Assembly (NCBI GenBank): GCA_000620205.1
Contig: JHVP01000006.1
Coordinates: forward strand, 1-64,000
Source of the DNA: Geodermatophilaceae bacterium URHA0031
GTDB lineage: Bacteria; Actinomycetota; Actinomycetes; Mycobacteriales; Geodermatophilaceae
Direction: 5' to 3'
Length of the DNA stretch: 64,000 nucleotides
Shown: piece by piece, positions 56,456-64,000 of the stretch
Position numbering within the stretch: position 1 is the first letter of the stretch
Layout: the number at the start of each line of letters is the position of its first letter
The notes under the pieces: generated by a model
What the model saw: the letters and a program-made list of their open reading frames with translations, nothing else
What the model was told of the DNA's origin: nothing
The model's database searches: none
Position numbers and translations under genes: made by a program

Positions 56456-58916
56456 GACGCCATGCTGCCACGCGGTGCCGACGGGACCGGGCTGCCGCGG
56501 GGTTGCCCGGCGTTCCCACGGGAACGCCGGGCAGCCCGTCGGCGGTCGCCCGCTGGACGACGTCCGGACCGCGCACCGCGACACCCCACTCCCCGGCCCG
56601 GCCCACCACAGCCAGGTCGCCGTCGGAGTCGGTGCGGTAGGTGCGCATCCCGTCCGCGGCGAGCCAGTCCAGCAGCCGGTCGGCAGGGTGGCCGTAGCTG
56701 TTGTCCGCACCGACCGACACCAGCGCGACGACCGCCCCGCTGGCGGCGAGGAAGCCGGGATCGGCGTCGGCGCTGCCGTGGTGCGGCACCTTGAGCACGT
56801 CGGCCGACAGGTCGGTGCCGTCGGCCACCAGGCGCGCCTCCGCCTCGGCCCCCAGGTCGCCGGTGAGCAGCAGCCGGACGCCCCGCACGGTCACCCGCGC
56901 CACCATGCTCAGGTCGTTGGGCTCGGCACCGGCGACCGCGCGGGCCGGGTCCGGGGCCAGCACCTCGACCTCGGCGGCGCCCACGGCCCGCCGCTCCCCG
57001 GGGGCCAGCACCACGTGCCCGGCGCCGGCCGCCGCGACCACCTGCTCGAGCCGCGGCACCCGGTCGTCGGTCGGCGAGAGCGCACCGGTGGCCACCTCGT
57101 CCACCAGCCGCCCGGCCAGCGCGCCGGCCAGCCCGGCGACGTGGTCGGCGTCCAGGTGCGACAGCAGCACCAGCGGCAGCCGGCGCACGCCGAGCCGGTC
57201 GAGGCAACCGGCCACGAGGACGCCGTCCGGTCCGGCGTCGACGAGCACCGCCTCCCCGGGTCCGGTCGGCAGGACCAGCGCGTCCCCCTGCCCGACGTCG
57301 CAGGCGACGGCCACGGTGTCCGCGAGCGGCCATCCCCGGTCCACCTGGCGCAGCGGCCAGCCCAGCAGCAGCACACCGACCAGGGCGGCCAGCGCCAGCA
57401 CCCGCAGCCGCGGCCAGCGCAGCAGCGCCCACGCGGCGCCGCCGATCAGCAGCGCGAGCAGGACCGCCCCGGGGGCACCGGCCGGCCAGCCGGTGGCCCC
57501 GTCGGGCACCGCGGCGGCCCGCTCGGCGACCAGCACCAGCCAGCGCACCGGCCAGCCGGCGAGCCAGCAGAGGGCGTCCGCGCCCGCCGGGAGCACCGGC
57601 GACACCAGCGCGGCCAGCAGCCCGAGCACGGTCGCCGGTGCCACCGCCGGGGCGGCCAGCAGGTTGGCCGGCAGCGAGACGACGCTGACGACGCCGGACA
57701 GCGCCGCGACAAGCGGCGCGGTGACCAGCCCGGCGGCAGCGCTGACCGCCAGGGCGTCGGTGACCGGCCGGGGGAGCCGCCGCTCGCGCAGGGCCCGCGA
57801 CCAGGACGGCGACACCAGCACGATGCCGGCGGTGGCGGCCACGGACAGCGCGAAGCCGGCATCGGAGGCGAGCTCTGGTGCCGTCAGGAGCAACAGCACG
57901 ACCGAGGCGGCGAGCGCCGGCACCGCTGCTCGCGAGCGTCCCGAGGCCAGGGCGAGCGCCGCCACCCCGCCCATCACCGCGGCGCGCAGCACGCTCGCAC
58001 CGGGGCGGGCCAGCACGACGAAACCGACGATGGCGAGCACGGCCACAGCGGCCTGGACCCGCCGGTCCGCCCCGCGCGCCCGCAGCGGCCAGAGCACCAG
58101 GGCGACGACGATCGCGACGTTGGCCCCGGAGACCGCGGTGAGGTGGGACAGGCCGGCCCGCCGGAACTCGGCGGTCGATGCCGGGTCCATGGCGGTGGTG
58201 TCCCCGACCACCAGGCCGGGCAGCAGCCCGGCCGGCCGGTCGGGCAAAGTGCGGGCGGCCGACCGCACGAGGCCGGTCCGCAGTGCACCGGCGGCCGTCT
58301 GCACCGGGCCGGGGCCGGCGAGGCGGGTCGGTGCCGACCGTGCCGACAGGACGGCCACCACGTCGTCCCCCGGCTCGGCGGCGCGGACGGCGACCCGCAG
58401 CCGCACCGACTGACCGGGCAGCAGCCCGGTCCACTGGTCCGCCGGCCCGAAGACGAGCACCGGGTCACCCCGGGTCCGGCGGCCGTCGACCTCGGTGACG
58501 GTGGCCGGAACCAGCACCCGGGGCTCACCGGCGCCGGTGAGGGGCCGCGGGTCGTCGTCGAGCTCGGCCACGACCGGCACGACCGCCGCCCGGGCCGCGA
58601 GCCCCGGCAGCGGTGAGGCGGTCCGCTCCTGCGCCCGCACGGCCGAGACGGCGCCGACCACGGTGAGCGCCGCCAGGCAGCCGACCACGACCGCGCCGGC
58701 AGCTCCGGACCGGCCCCGGGACGCCCGGAGCAGGAGGACGGCCGCCGCCGCGGCACCGCCGGCCACCGCGAGCACCGGCCCGGGCGGCAGCCCGCGCGCG
58801 GCGAGCGTGCCCAGCCACACTGTTCCCGCCGGCGGCACCAGCCGCAGGTCGACCCAGGACCACCGCTGCCGCGTGCTGATCCCCTGCGCCCGGGACCCGG
58901 CCCGCCCGTCGGGCAC
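56283..58916 (-). CDS. comEC: ComEC/Rec2-family DNA uptake channel protein
   Basis: An 877-residue membrane protein for uptake of single-stranded DNA. The N-terminal OB-like region and membrane segments (about 25-80) are followed by the Competence domain (LSHLTAVSGANVAIVVALVLWPL, LARPGASVLRAAVMGGVAALALASGRS) with about ten helices, and a C-terminal metallo-beta-lactamase-like domain (CDVGQGDALVLPTGPGEAVLVDAG, LSHLDADHVAG, VPHHGSADAD). Conserved sequence ends near residue 790. The last 85 residues are Arg/Ala-rich, look non-coding, pass through a hairpin at 56505-56532, and overlap holA by 173 bases, so the natural stop seems to be missing. Confidence 0.9.
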   Translation of the reverse strand: MPDGRAGSRAQGISTRQRWSWVDLRLVPPAGTVWLGTLAARGLPPGPVLAVAGGAAAAAVLLLRASRGRSGAAGAVVVGCLAALTVVGAVSAVRAQERTASPLPGLAARAAVVPVVAELDDDPRPLTGAGEPRVLVPATVTEVDGRRTRGDPVLVFGPADQWTGLLPGQSVRLRVAVRAAEPGDDVVAVLSARSAPTRLAGPGPVQTAAGALRTGLVRSAARTLPDRPAGLLPGLVVGDTTAMDPASTAEFRRAGLSHLTAVSGANVAIVVALVLWPLRARGADRRVQAAVAVLAIVGFVVLARPGASVLRAAVMGGVAALALASGRSRAAVPALAASVVLLLLTAPELASDAGFALSVAATAGIVLVSPSWSRALRERRLPRPVTDALAVSAAAGLVTAPLVAALSGVVSVVSLPANLLAAPAVAPATVLGLLAALVSPVLPAGADALCWLAGWPVRWLVLVAERAAAVPDGATGWPAGAPGAVLLALLIGGAAWALLRWPRLRVLALAALVGVLLLGWPLRQVDRGWPLADTVAVACDVGQGDALVLPTGPGEAVLVDAGPDGVLVAGCLDRLGVRRLPLVLLSHLDADHVAGLAGALAGRLVDEVATGALSPTDDRVPRLEQVVAAAGAGHVVLAPGERRAVGAAEVEVLAPDPARAVAGAEPNDLSMVARVTVRGVRLLLTGDLGAEAEARLVADGTDLSADVLKVPHHGSADADPGFLAASGAVVALVSVGADNSYGHPADRLLDWLAADGMRTYRTDSDGDLAVVGRAGEWGVAVRGPDVVQRATADGLPGVPVGTPGNPAAARSRRHRVAAWRRGSQRSSTARTDVAAARRGRRGGTAARPRRLGRASGGARSPPRQRGARAGRGRPPDR
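56505..56532 (-). terminator. Hairpin within the comEC 3' extension
   Basis: GCCCGGCGTTCCC (56505-56517) pairs exactly with GGGAACGCCGGGC (56520-56532) across two bases. The 13-bp stem lies where a terminator between comEC and holA would be expected, yet the comEC frame runs through it. Confidence 0.55.
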
Positions 58917-58917
58917 C

Positions 58918-59826
58918 TCAGACCCGTACCCGGTCGACCAGGTCGGCGAAGACCGCCGGCCCGATGCCGCTCACGTCTTCCAGCTGGTCGACGCTGGTGA
59001 ACGGGCCGTTGGCGGTGCGGTGGTCGACGATCCGCTGGGCGAGCACCGGCCCGATGCCGGGGAGGGCGTCGAGGTCGGCGGCGGTCGCGGTGTTGAGGTC
59101 CACCGGCCCGGCCCCCGCAGCCGCACCCGGCACGGCGGCGCCCGGTGCCCCGACAGCCGGCGCCGCCGCTCCGGGGACCCCGACCGCGATCTGCTGACCG
59201 TCACCGAGCACGGCCGCCCCGTTGACCGCGGCGGGATCGGCCTCGGACAGCAGCCCGCCGGCAGCGGCCAGGGCGTCGGCCACGCGTGCCCCGGCCGGCA
59301 GCGTCACCAGCCCGGGCGTGCCGACCTGCCCGACCACCGAGACCACGACGGTGCCGACCTGCGTCCCCGCCGGGCCCGAGGTGCTGGACGCCGGTGGCGG
59401 GGCGGAGGACGACGCCGTCGCGGACGACGCCGCCGTCGAGGCGGCGGGCACCCGTTCCACCTCCGGTCGGTCGAGCCAGGTCCAGCCGAGCACGGCGAGG
59501 GCGGCGAGCACGGCGGCGGCCCACAGCGACCACGCACCCGGCCGGCCCGGGTCCAGCCGGGCCGTCGGCCCCGGAGCACGGTGCCGGCCCAGCGAGGCGG
59601 GCAACGCGACGTCCGGCGCCTCCGCCGGCTGGTCGGCCCGGCCCCGCTCGTCCTCGTCCCACCGGTCGACGTCCGGCGGGGGCTCGGTCAGGTCGTCGTC
59701 GGGCACCCAGCCGCGGGCCCGCTCCCGCTCGGCCAGCAGCGCACGCAGCCGAGCGCGGATCACGTCACCGTCGTCACGACTGCGGGCCGGGTTCAGCACC
59801 CGGCGGACGTTAGGAGCGGACCGCAC
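58918..59826 (-). CDS. comEA: ComEA-like DNA-binding protein
   Basis: A 302-residue protein with a cytoplasmic charged N-terminus, one membrane segment (WSLWAAAVLAALAVLGWTWL, about 100-119), a Ser/Ala/Pro linker, an SLBB-like domain (TVVVSVVGQVGTPGLVTLPAGARVADALAAAGG), another linker, and a C-terminal double helix-hairpin-helix (DLNTATAADLDALPGIGPVLAQRIVDHR ... EDVSGIGPAVFADLVDRVRV). It binds DNA at the cell surface for ComEC. The stop is one base from the comEC start. The start is uncertain; 59799 and 59763 are alternatives. Confidence 0.9.
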   Translation of the reverse strand: MRSAPNVRRVLNPARSRDDGDVIRARLRALLAERERARGWVPDDDLTEPPPDVDRWDEDERGRADQPAEAPDVALPASLGRHRAPGPTARLDPGRPGAWSLWAAAVLAALAVLGWTWLDRPEVERVPAASTAASSATASSSAPPPASSTSGPAGTQVGTVVVSVVGQVGTPGLVTLPAGARVADALAAAGGLLSEADPAAVNGAAVLGDGQQIAVGVPGAAAPAVGAPGAAVPGAAAGAGPVDLNTATAADLDALPGIGPVLAQRIVDHRTANGPFTSVDQLEDVSGIGPAVFADLVDRVRV

Positions 59827-59937
59827 CTCCCGGCCATGCTCCCGGTCGGGTTGTGGACGACGCCACCGGCTGTGGACAGCCGCCGGCCACCGCCGGTCGT
59901 CCCGGTCCAGGGTGGCGGCATGGCTGCCCCCACCCCC

Positions 59938-60894
59938 TCAGTCCTCGCCGGGACCGCGTCCGCCGTCGTCAGGTGGCTGCGGAGCCGGCTGCGGCCGGGG
60001 CGTCGGGTCGATGACCACCCCGACCGCTCCCGGCCCGACGTGGGCACCCACGGCCGCGCCGAGCTCGCTCACGTGGAGCTCCTGCAGCCCGGGCAGCCTG
60101 GCGGTGAGCTGCTCGGCGAGCCGGTGCGCGCGCTCCGCGGCGGCGAGGTGGTGCACCGCCGCCGAGACCGGCCGGTCCCCGGCCACGTCGACGGCCCGCT
60201 GCACGAGCCGGTTCAGCGCCCGCCCGGACGTGCGCACCCGCTCCAGCGGCACGACCTGGCCCTCCGCGACGTGCAGCACCGGCTTCACGGCCAGGGCGCT
60301 GCCCAGGAGTGCGGCAGCCGCGCCGATCCGGCCGCCCCGGCGCAGGTGCTCGAGGGTGTCGACGACGAAGAAGGTGCGGGTCGCGGCGGCGGTGTCCCGG
60401 GCGGCGTCGGCGGCTTCTGCCGCGCTGCCGCCGCCGGCGGCTGCGCGGGCCGCGGCGAGCACCGCGAAGCCCGTGCCCATCGCCGCCGAGCGCGAGTCCA
60501 GCACGGTGACCAGGTGCTCACCCACCTGGCCGGCCGCCACCCGAGCGGCGTCCCAGGTGCCGGAGAGCTCCCGGGACAGGTGCACCGAGACGATCCGGGT
60601 GGCGCCGCGGTCGAGCAACCGGCGGTAGACGGCGACGAAGTCACCCGGCGTGGGCCGGGAGGTCGAGACGTGCCCGCCACGGACGCCCAGCGACCGCGCC
60701 ACCTCCGCGGAGCTGACCTCGCTGCCCTCCCGACCGGACCGGCCGGCGAGCACGACGTACAGCGGCACCACCTCGATGCCGTAGCGGTCCACGACGTCCG
60801 GCGGGAGGTACGCGGTCGAGTCGGTGACCACGGCGACGGCCGGGGAGGCCGACCTGCCGGTCCGGTCGGGCGAGCCGAGGTCAGCCGGCGGCAT
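59938..60894 (-). CDS. DegV-family fatty-acid-binding protein
   Basis: A 318-residue protein with DegV signatures VAVVTDSTAYLPPDVVDRYGIEVVPLYV and GGHVSTSRPTPGDFVAVYRRLLDRGATRIVSVHLSRELSGTWDAA, then VDTLEHLRRGGRIGAAAALLGSALAVKPVL. DegV (FakB-type) proteins carry fatty acids to the kinase FakA. No fakA is seen in this window. A Pro-rich tail closes the protein. It overlaps the phosphatase gene by 14 bases. Position between comEA and the rsfS-nadD group matches the actinobacterial order. Confidence 0.92.
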   Translation of the reverse strand: MPPADLGSPDRTGRSASPAVAVVTDSTAYLPPDVVDRYGIEVVPLYVVLAGRSGREGSEVSSAEVARSLGVRGGHVSTSRPTPGDFVAVYRRLLDRGATRIVSVHLSRELSGTWDAARVAAGQVGEHLVTVLDSRSAAMGTGFAVLAAARAAAGGGSAAEAADAARDTAAATRTFFVVDTLEHLRRGGRIGAAAALLGSALAVKPVLHVAEGQVVPLERVRTSGRALNRLVQRAVDVAGDRPVSAAVHHLAAAERAHRLAEQLTARLPGLQELHVSELGAAVGAHVGPGAVGVVIDPTPRPQPAPQPPDDGGRGPGED

Positions 60895-61660
60895 CGGCGT
60901 CCTCGAGCGGAGCCGGCGGCGCCTCCTCGGGCGTGGCCCCGGACCGGGGAGCGTCGGGCACGTCGGTGGCCGACGGTCCCGGGAACGAGCCCCGGTCGCC
61001 GGCCGGGCGTCGGCTGCCCTCCAGCTGCCCCGGGGCGGGGACGTACAGGTTGTGCCGCATCAGCCGCCACCCGGAGGGCTGGAAGGCCAGCTCGCTCCAG
61101 TGGCAGTTCCCCAGCGGCCCGAAGATGCGCTTGTGCTCCAGCCCGAGTCCGAGCAGCGCCTCCACCAGCCGGCCTGCCGTGCCACCGTGGGTCACCAGCA
61201 CCGCCGTGGCCGCCGGCGGCAGCGCGGCGACGGCGGCCAGCGCCCGCGCCGCGACGTCGGCCTGCGCCTCCCCGCCGCGCCCGGGCACCGGGCGCCCGGC
61301 CAGCCAGTCCGCGTACTGCGCGGGGTGGCGTTCGGCGACCTCGTCGCGGGTCAGGCCCTCCCAGCTGCCCAGCCCGTGCTCCCGCAGCCGCTCGTCGACC
61401 TGCACCGGCACGCCCAGCAGCGCCGCGAGGGGGCCGGCGGTGTCGACCGCCCGCTGCAGGTCGCTGGAGACCAGGACGACGTCCTGGCCGTGCAGGACGG
61501 CAGCCAGGTGCGGGGCGGTCCGGGCCGCCTGGGCCCGCCCCTCGTCGTCCAACGGCGGGTCGAGCTGGCCCTGGAAGCGCCCGTGGGCGTTCCACTCGGT
61601 GCGCCCGTGCCGCCAGACGAGGAGCCGGCGGACCGGCGGGGCCAGGGGGCCCGCGGTCAC
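60881..61660 (-). CDS. Histidine phosphatase (phosphoglycerate mutase-like)
   Basis: A 259-residue enzyme. The catalytic RHG is VWRHGRTEWNAHGRFQGQ (His near residue 18), with VSSDLQRAVDTA, the acid residue in EHGLGSWEGLT, and second His in VLVTHGGTAGRLVEAL. The C-terminal 55 residues are Pro/Glu/Ala-rich and disordered. The substrate is unclear; mycobacterial neighbours at this place act on glucosyl-3-phosphoglycerate. It overlaps the rsfS stop by four bases. Confidence 0.92.
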   Translation of the reverse strand: MTAGPLAPPVRRLLVWRHGRTEWNAHGRFQGQLDPPLDDEGRAQAARTAPHLAAVLHGQDVVLVSSDLQRAVDTAGPLAALLGVPVQVDERLREHGLGSWEGLTRDEVAERHPAQYADWLAGRPVPGRGGEAQADVAARALAAVAALPPAATAVLVTHGGTAGRLVEALLGLGLEHKRIFGPLGNCHWSELAFQPSGWRLMRHNLYVPAPGQLEGSRRPAGDRGSFPGPSATDVPDAPRSGATPEEAPPAPLEDADAAG

Positions 61661-62145
61661 CGGTCGGTCTCGCCCGGCCCCGGGTCCACCACGGCGTCGG
61701 CAGCGGTGCCCCCGGCAGCGTCCTCTGCAGGGTCCTCGGCACGGGTCTCGTCAGGCGCGGAGCCGTCGGAGCTGGCGGGCGGTGCGTCCCGGTCGGTGAA
61801 CGGGATGACCGGGCAGTCCTTCCACAACCGCTCCAGGGCGTAGTAGGCGCGCTCCTCGGCGTGCTGGACGTGCACCACGACGTCGACGAAGTCCAGCAGC
61901 ACCCAGCGGCCCTCGGCGAGCCCCTCACGGCGCACCGGCTTCACGCCGTGCTCCCGCAGGCGCTCCTCGACGGCGTCGACGATGGACTGGACCTGGCGCT
62001 CGTTGGGCGCCGAGGTCAGGACGAAGGCGTCGGTGATCGCCAGCCGGTCGCTGACGTCGACGATGGACACGTCGGTGGCGAGCTTGTCGGCTGCGGCCTG
62101 CGCTGCGATCAGCGCGGTCTCACGGGCCTCGGCCGAGGCGGTCAT
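61657..62145 (-). CDS. rsfS: Ribosome silencing factor RsfS
   Basis: A 162-residue protein that binds ribosomal protein uL14 and blocks subunit joining in starvation. The conserved part is [41 protein letters not shown] and [36 protein letters not shown] (in sequence). The tail of about 45 acidic residues exceeds the usual family length. It overlaps nadD and the phosphatase gene by four bases each, forming a tight operon. Confidence 0.95.
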   Translation of the reverse strand: MTASAEARETALIAAQAAADKLATDVSIVDVSDRLAITDAFVLTSAPNERQVQSIVDAVEERLREHGVKPVRREGLAEGRWVLLDFVDVVVHVQHAEERAYYALERLWKDCPVIPFTDRDAPPASSDGSAPDETRAEDPAEDAAGGTAADAVVDPGPGETDR

Positions 62146-62912
62146 CGGGGCATCTCCTGCAGGTCGGGGGACGTGGTGTCCCCAGGGGCTGGGTCGTCGG
62201 GCAACGAGGGCCGGGTCGGACCGGGGGCGGCCTCGGGGGCTTGGACCCCGGAGGCACCGGCGGCACCGGAAGCGCCGAGGAGCCGGAGGCCGGTCCCCGG
62301 GAGCACCTCACCGGGACGGGAGGGCCCGCCGCGGTAGAGCCCGCGCTTCTCGATGTACTGCACGACGCCGTCGGGGACCAGGTACCAGACGGGCATCCCG
62401 CGGCCGACCCTGTCCCGGCAGTCGGTGGAGCTGATTGCGAGCGCTGGCACCTCGACGAGGCTGACCGCACCGGCCGGCAGGTCGGCGTCGGCCAGCTGGT
62501 AGCCCGGCCGGGTCACGCCGACGAAGTGCGCGAGCTGGAACAGCTTGTCGGTCTCCCGCCAGCTCACGATCTGGGCGAGCGCGTCGGCGCCGGTGATGAA
62601 GAACAGCTCCGCGTCCGGGTGCTCGCGCTTCAGGTCGGTGAGCGTGTCGATGGTGTACGTCGGGCCGCCCCGGTCGACGTCGACCCGGCTCACCGAGAAC
62701 CGCGGGTTCGAGGCGGTGGCGATCACGGTCATCAGGTAGCGGTCCTCGGCCGGGCTCACCCCGCGGTCGGACTTCTGCCAGGGTGCGCCGGTCGGGACGA
62801 ACACGACCTCGTCGAGCCCGAACAGCCCGGCGACCTCGCTCGCGGCCACGAGGTGCCCGTGGTGGACGGGGTCGAACGTGCCACCCATCACCCCGAGCCG
62901 ACGTCCCGCCAC
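62142..62912 (-). CDS. nadD: Nicotinate-nucleotide adenylyltransferase
   Basis: A 256-residue enzyme of NAD synthesis. The nucleotidyltransferase motif [12 protein letters not shown] lies at residues 10-21, [11 protein letters not shown] in the centre, and the C-terminal [28 protein letters not shown] binds ATP. The last 55 residues are a Gly/Ala/Pro-rich tail not typical of NadD. Start ATG 62912; an extended hairpin is 24 bases upstream. It heads the nadD-rsfS-phosphatase-degV group. Confidence 0.95.
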   Translation of the reverse strand: MAGRRLGVMGGTFDPVHHGHLVAASEVAGLFGLDEVVFVPTGAPWQKSDRGVSPAEDRYLMTVIATASNPRFSVSRVDVDRGGPTYTIDTLTDLKREHPDAELFFITGADALAQIVSWRETDKLFQLAHFVGVTRPGYQLADADLPAGAVSLVEVPALAISSTDCRDRVGRGMPVWYLVPDGVVQYIEKRGLYRGGPSRPGEVLPGTGLRLLGASGAAGASGVQAPEAAPGPTRPSLPDDPAPGDTTSPDLQEMPR

Positions 62913-63215
62913 CGGTCGAGCCTAGCCCGGATGCCGCTGGAGCCGGTCGGCGGACCGATCGGCTCCAGCGGGCGCTCCCTCGGGCAGGGTGCTGGGTGGC
63001 TGCGACGGCGTCCACCCGGCGACCGGCCCCCCCGTGCGGCCGGTCGCTGGCAGCGCCCGCGGAGCGACCCGGGGGTCGTCACCGTGAGTCGGCGCGCTGC
63101 CGTCCCGCGCTGGACAACGGAACGATGCCGTTTCGGTTACGGGTCCGCGGGGAGGAACCTCGATGTCATCGTTCCCATCGGCGTGTCGCCTCCGGCACGC
63201 CGGGCTCTGCGGGGA
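62913..63215. other. Intergenic region with a 15-bp stem hairpin
   Basis: No gene is visible. A hairpin with a 15-bp stem (one wobble) and a 4-base loop spans 62936-62969 (arms GCTGGAGCCGGTCGG and CCGATCGGCTCCAGC). On the minus strand it is 24 bases before the nadD start and 247 bases after the upstream stop, so it could end the upstream transcript or act in the nadD leader. The remainder (62970-63215) shows nothing recognisable. Confidence 0.55.
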
Positions 63216-64000
63216 TCAGAGCGTGGTGACGAAGTCCGCGAGCTGGGCGGCGGTCCGCACCTCGACCATCGGGATGACCTCGCGGTAGCGGTCGGCCGCG
63301 GAGTCACCGCTCCCCCACAGCCGACGCGGCTCGGGGTTGAGCCAGTGCGCCGACCTCGACCGCCGGACCAGGTCGGCCAGGGTGGGCAGGCCGGGCTGGC
63401 GGTAGTTGGTCCGCCCGTCGCCGAGCACCAGCAGCGACGTCTTCGGCCCGACCGCCCCCGGCCACCTCTCGGCGAACACCTCCAGCGCGTTGCCGTAGTC
63501 GCTGTGGCCGTCGAAGCTGACGACGTCGGCCTCCCTGCCGATCCGGGCGATCGCGTCGACGACGTCGGCCCCCGGGGTGAAGAACCGGGTGACCTCGTCG
63601 GTCGAGTCGACGAAGGCGAAGGCCCGCACACCGCTGAAGTGCTCCCGCAGCGCCTGGGTCAGCATCAGCGTGAAGTGGCTGAACCCGGCGACGGACCCGC
63701 TGACGTCGCAGAGCACGACCAGCTCCGGCTTGTGCACCGCCCGTGGCCGGTGGTGGGTGACCAGCGGCATGCCACCGGTGGCCAGCGAGGCCCGCACCGT
63801 CCGCCGGAAGTCCAGCCGGCCCTCCCGTCCCAGCCGGCGCCGGGCGGAGAGCTTGGCGGCCAGCCGGCGGGCCAGCGGCGCCACGGTCCGGCGCAGCTCG
63901 GCGAGGTCGGACTGCTGGGCACGCAGGAAGTCGACCTGGTCGGCCAGCGGCCGGACGGCGTTGCGGGCGACCTTGTCCCGGCCCTTCTCCGCGGCGGTCC
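63216..64000 (-). CDS. VWA-domain protein (CoxE-like), partial at the window edge
   Basis: The frame is open from the right edge (63999) to the stop at 63216, at least 260 codons; the N-terminus lies outside the window. The VWA domain starts HKPELVVLCDVSGSVAGFSHFTLML with the DxSxS metal-site motif. A Gly/Asp segment SFDGHSDYGNAL and LLVLGDGRTNYRQPG follow, and the C-terminal HWLNPEPRRLWGSGDS is typical of CoxE-like proteins. These usually pair with a MoxR-type AAA+ ATPase, which should lie just beyond the window. An apparent GTG at 63884 is internal. Confidence 0.9.
   Translation of the reverse strand, partial: TAAEKGRDKVARNAVRPLADQVDFLRAQQSDLAELRRTVAPLARRLAAKLSARRRLGREGRLDFRRTVRASLATGGMPLVTHHRPRAVHKPELVVLCDVSGSVAGFSHFTLMLTQALREHFSGVRAFAFVDSTDEVTRFFTPGADVVDAIARIGREADVVSFDGHSDYGNALEVFAERWPGAVGPKTSLLVLGDGRTNYRQPGLPTLADLVRRSRSAHWLNPEPRRLWGSGDSAADRYREVIPMVEVRTAAQLADFVTTL

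Noticed and set aside
58495-62337. A very long plus-strand open frame of about 1280 codons
   Set aside because: It is antisense to comEC, comEA, degV, the phosphatase and rsfS, all with clear homology. Arg/Pro/Ala-rich composition marks it as a GC-driven shadow.

Overview
The window is very GC-rich, with GTG starts, 4-base ATGA/GTGA gene overlaps and the actinobacterial core order dnaG, dusB, glyS, smtB-zur, uppS-recO-era, ybeY-phoH, rsmE-dnaJ-hrcA, hemW, lepA-rpsT, holA-comEC-comEA, rsfS-nadD. A selenocysteine tRNA whose anticodon reads CUA (cognate codon UAG, not UGA) points to Geodermatophilaceae (Blastococcus, Geodermatophilus and relatives), where UAG-programmed selenocysteine has been reported experimentally.

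Layout. (1) 1-8270 is a mobile, decaying island beside a tRNA-Asn gene. It holds an IS110-family transposase, a frameshifted zinc-finger-like gene, a small excisionase-like protein, an ISAs1-family element with perfect 22-bp ends but a twice-frameshifted transposase, a low-GC frameshifted DUF4436-like membrane gene, an intact IS5-family element, and a tyrosine integrase at the 3' side of the tRNA. (2) 8.4-15 kb: small proteins, dnaG interrupted by a 315-residue intein, a DUF218 protein and dusB. (3) 15-20 kb: a putative AbiEi-like/nuclease gene flanked by dyad repeats, then an ABC exporter plus two-component operon. (4) 20-26 kb: glyS, a TSUP permease, the zinc regulators smtB/zur with a clear Zur box, then uppS-recO-era. 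(5) 26-38 kb: a second two-component pair, the corC-ybeY-phoH group, a GAF/PAS/GGDEF protein, HIT protein, ArsP-like permease, and rsmE-dnaJ-hrcA with a CIRCE operator. (6) 39-42.4 kb: a second, paralogous ABC exporter plus two-component operon. (7) 42.5-51 kb: recQ, hemW, an enoyl-CoA hydratase and the complete selenocysteine machinery selB-selA-selC with divergent selD. (8) 51-64 kb: oxidoreductase, MOSC protein, lepA, rpsT, holA, comEC, comEA, degV, a phosphatase, rsfS, nadD and a partial VWA protein.

How the parts work together. selD makes selenophosphate, selA converts Ser-tRNA to Sec-tRNA, and selB delivers it. The tRNA read here would insert Sec at UAG. No selenoprotein is recognisable in the window, so the substrate gene (formate dehydrogenase is the usual one) should lie elsewhere with an in-frame TAG. 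The selD gene itself ends in TAG, followed nine bases later by a perfect 24-bp dyad. The two ABC/two-component cassettes are probably efflux systems under their own sensors. The zinc regulators appear autoregulated through a Zur box on the -35 element.
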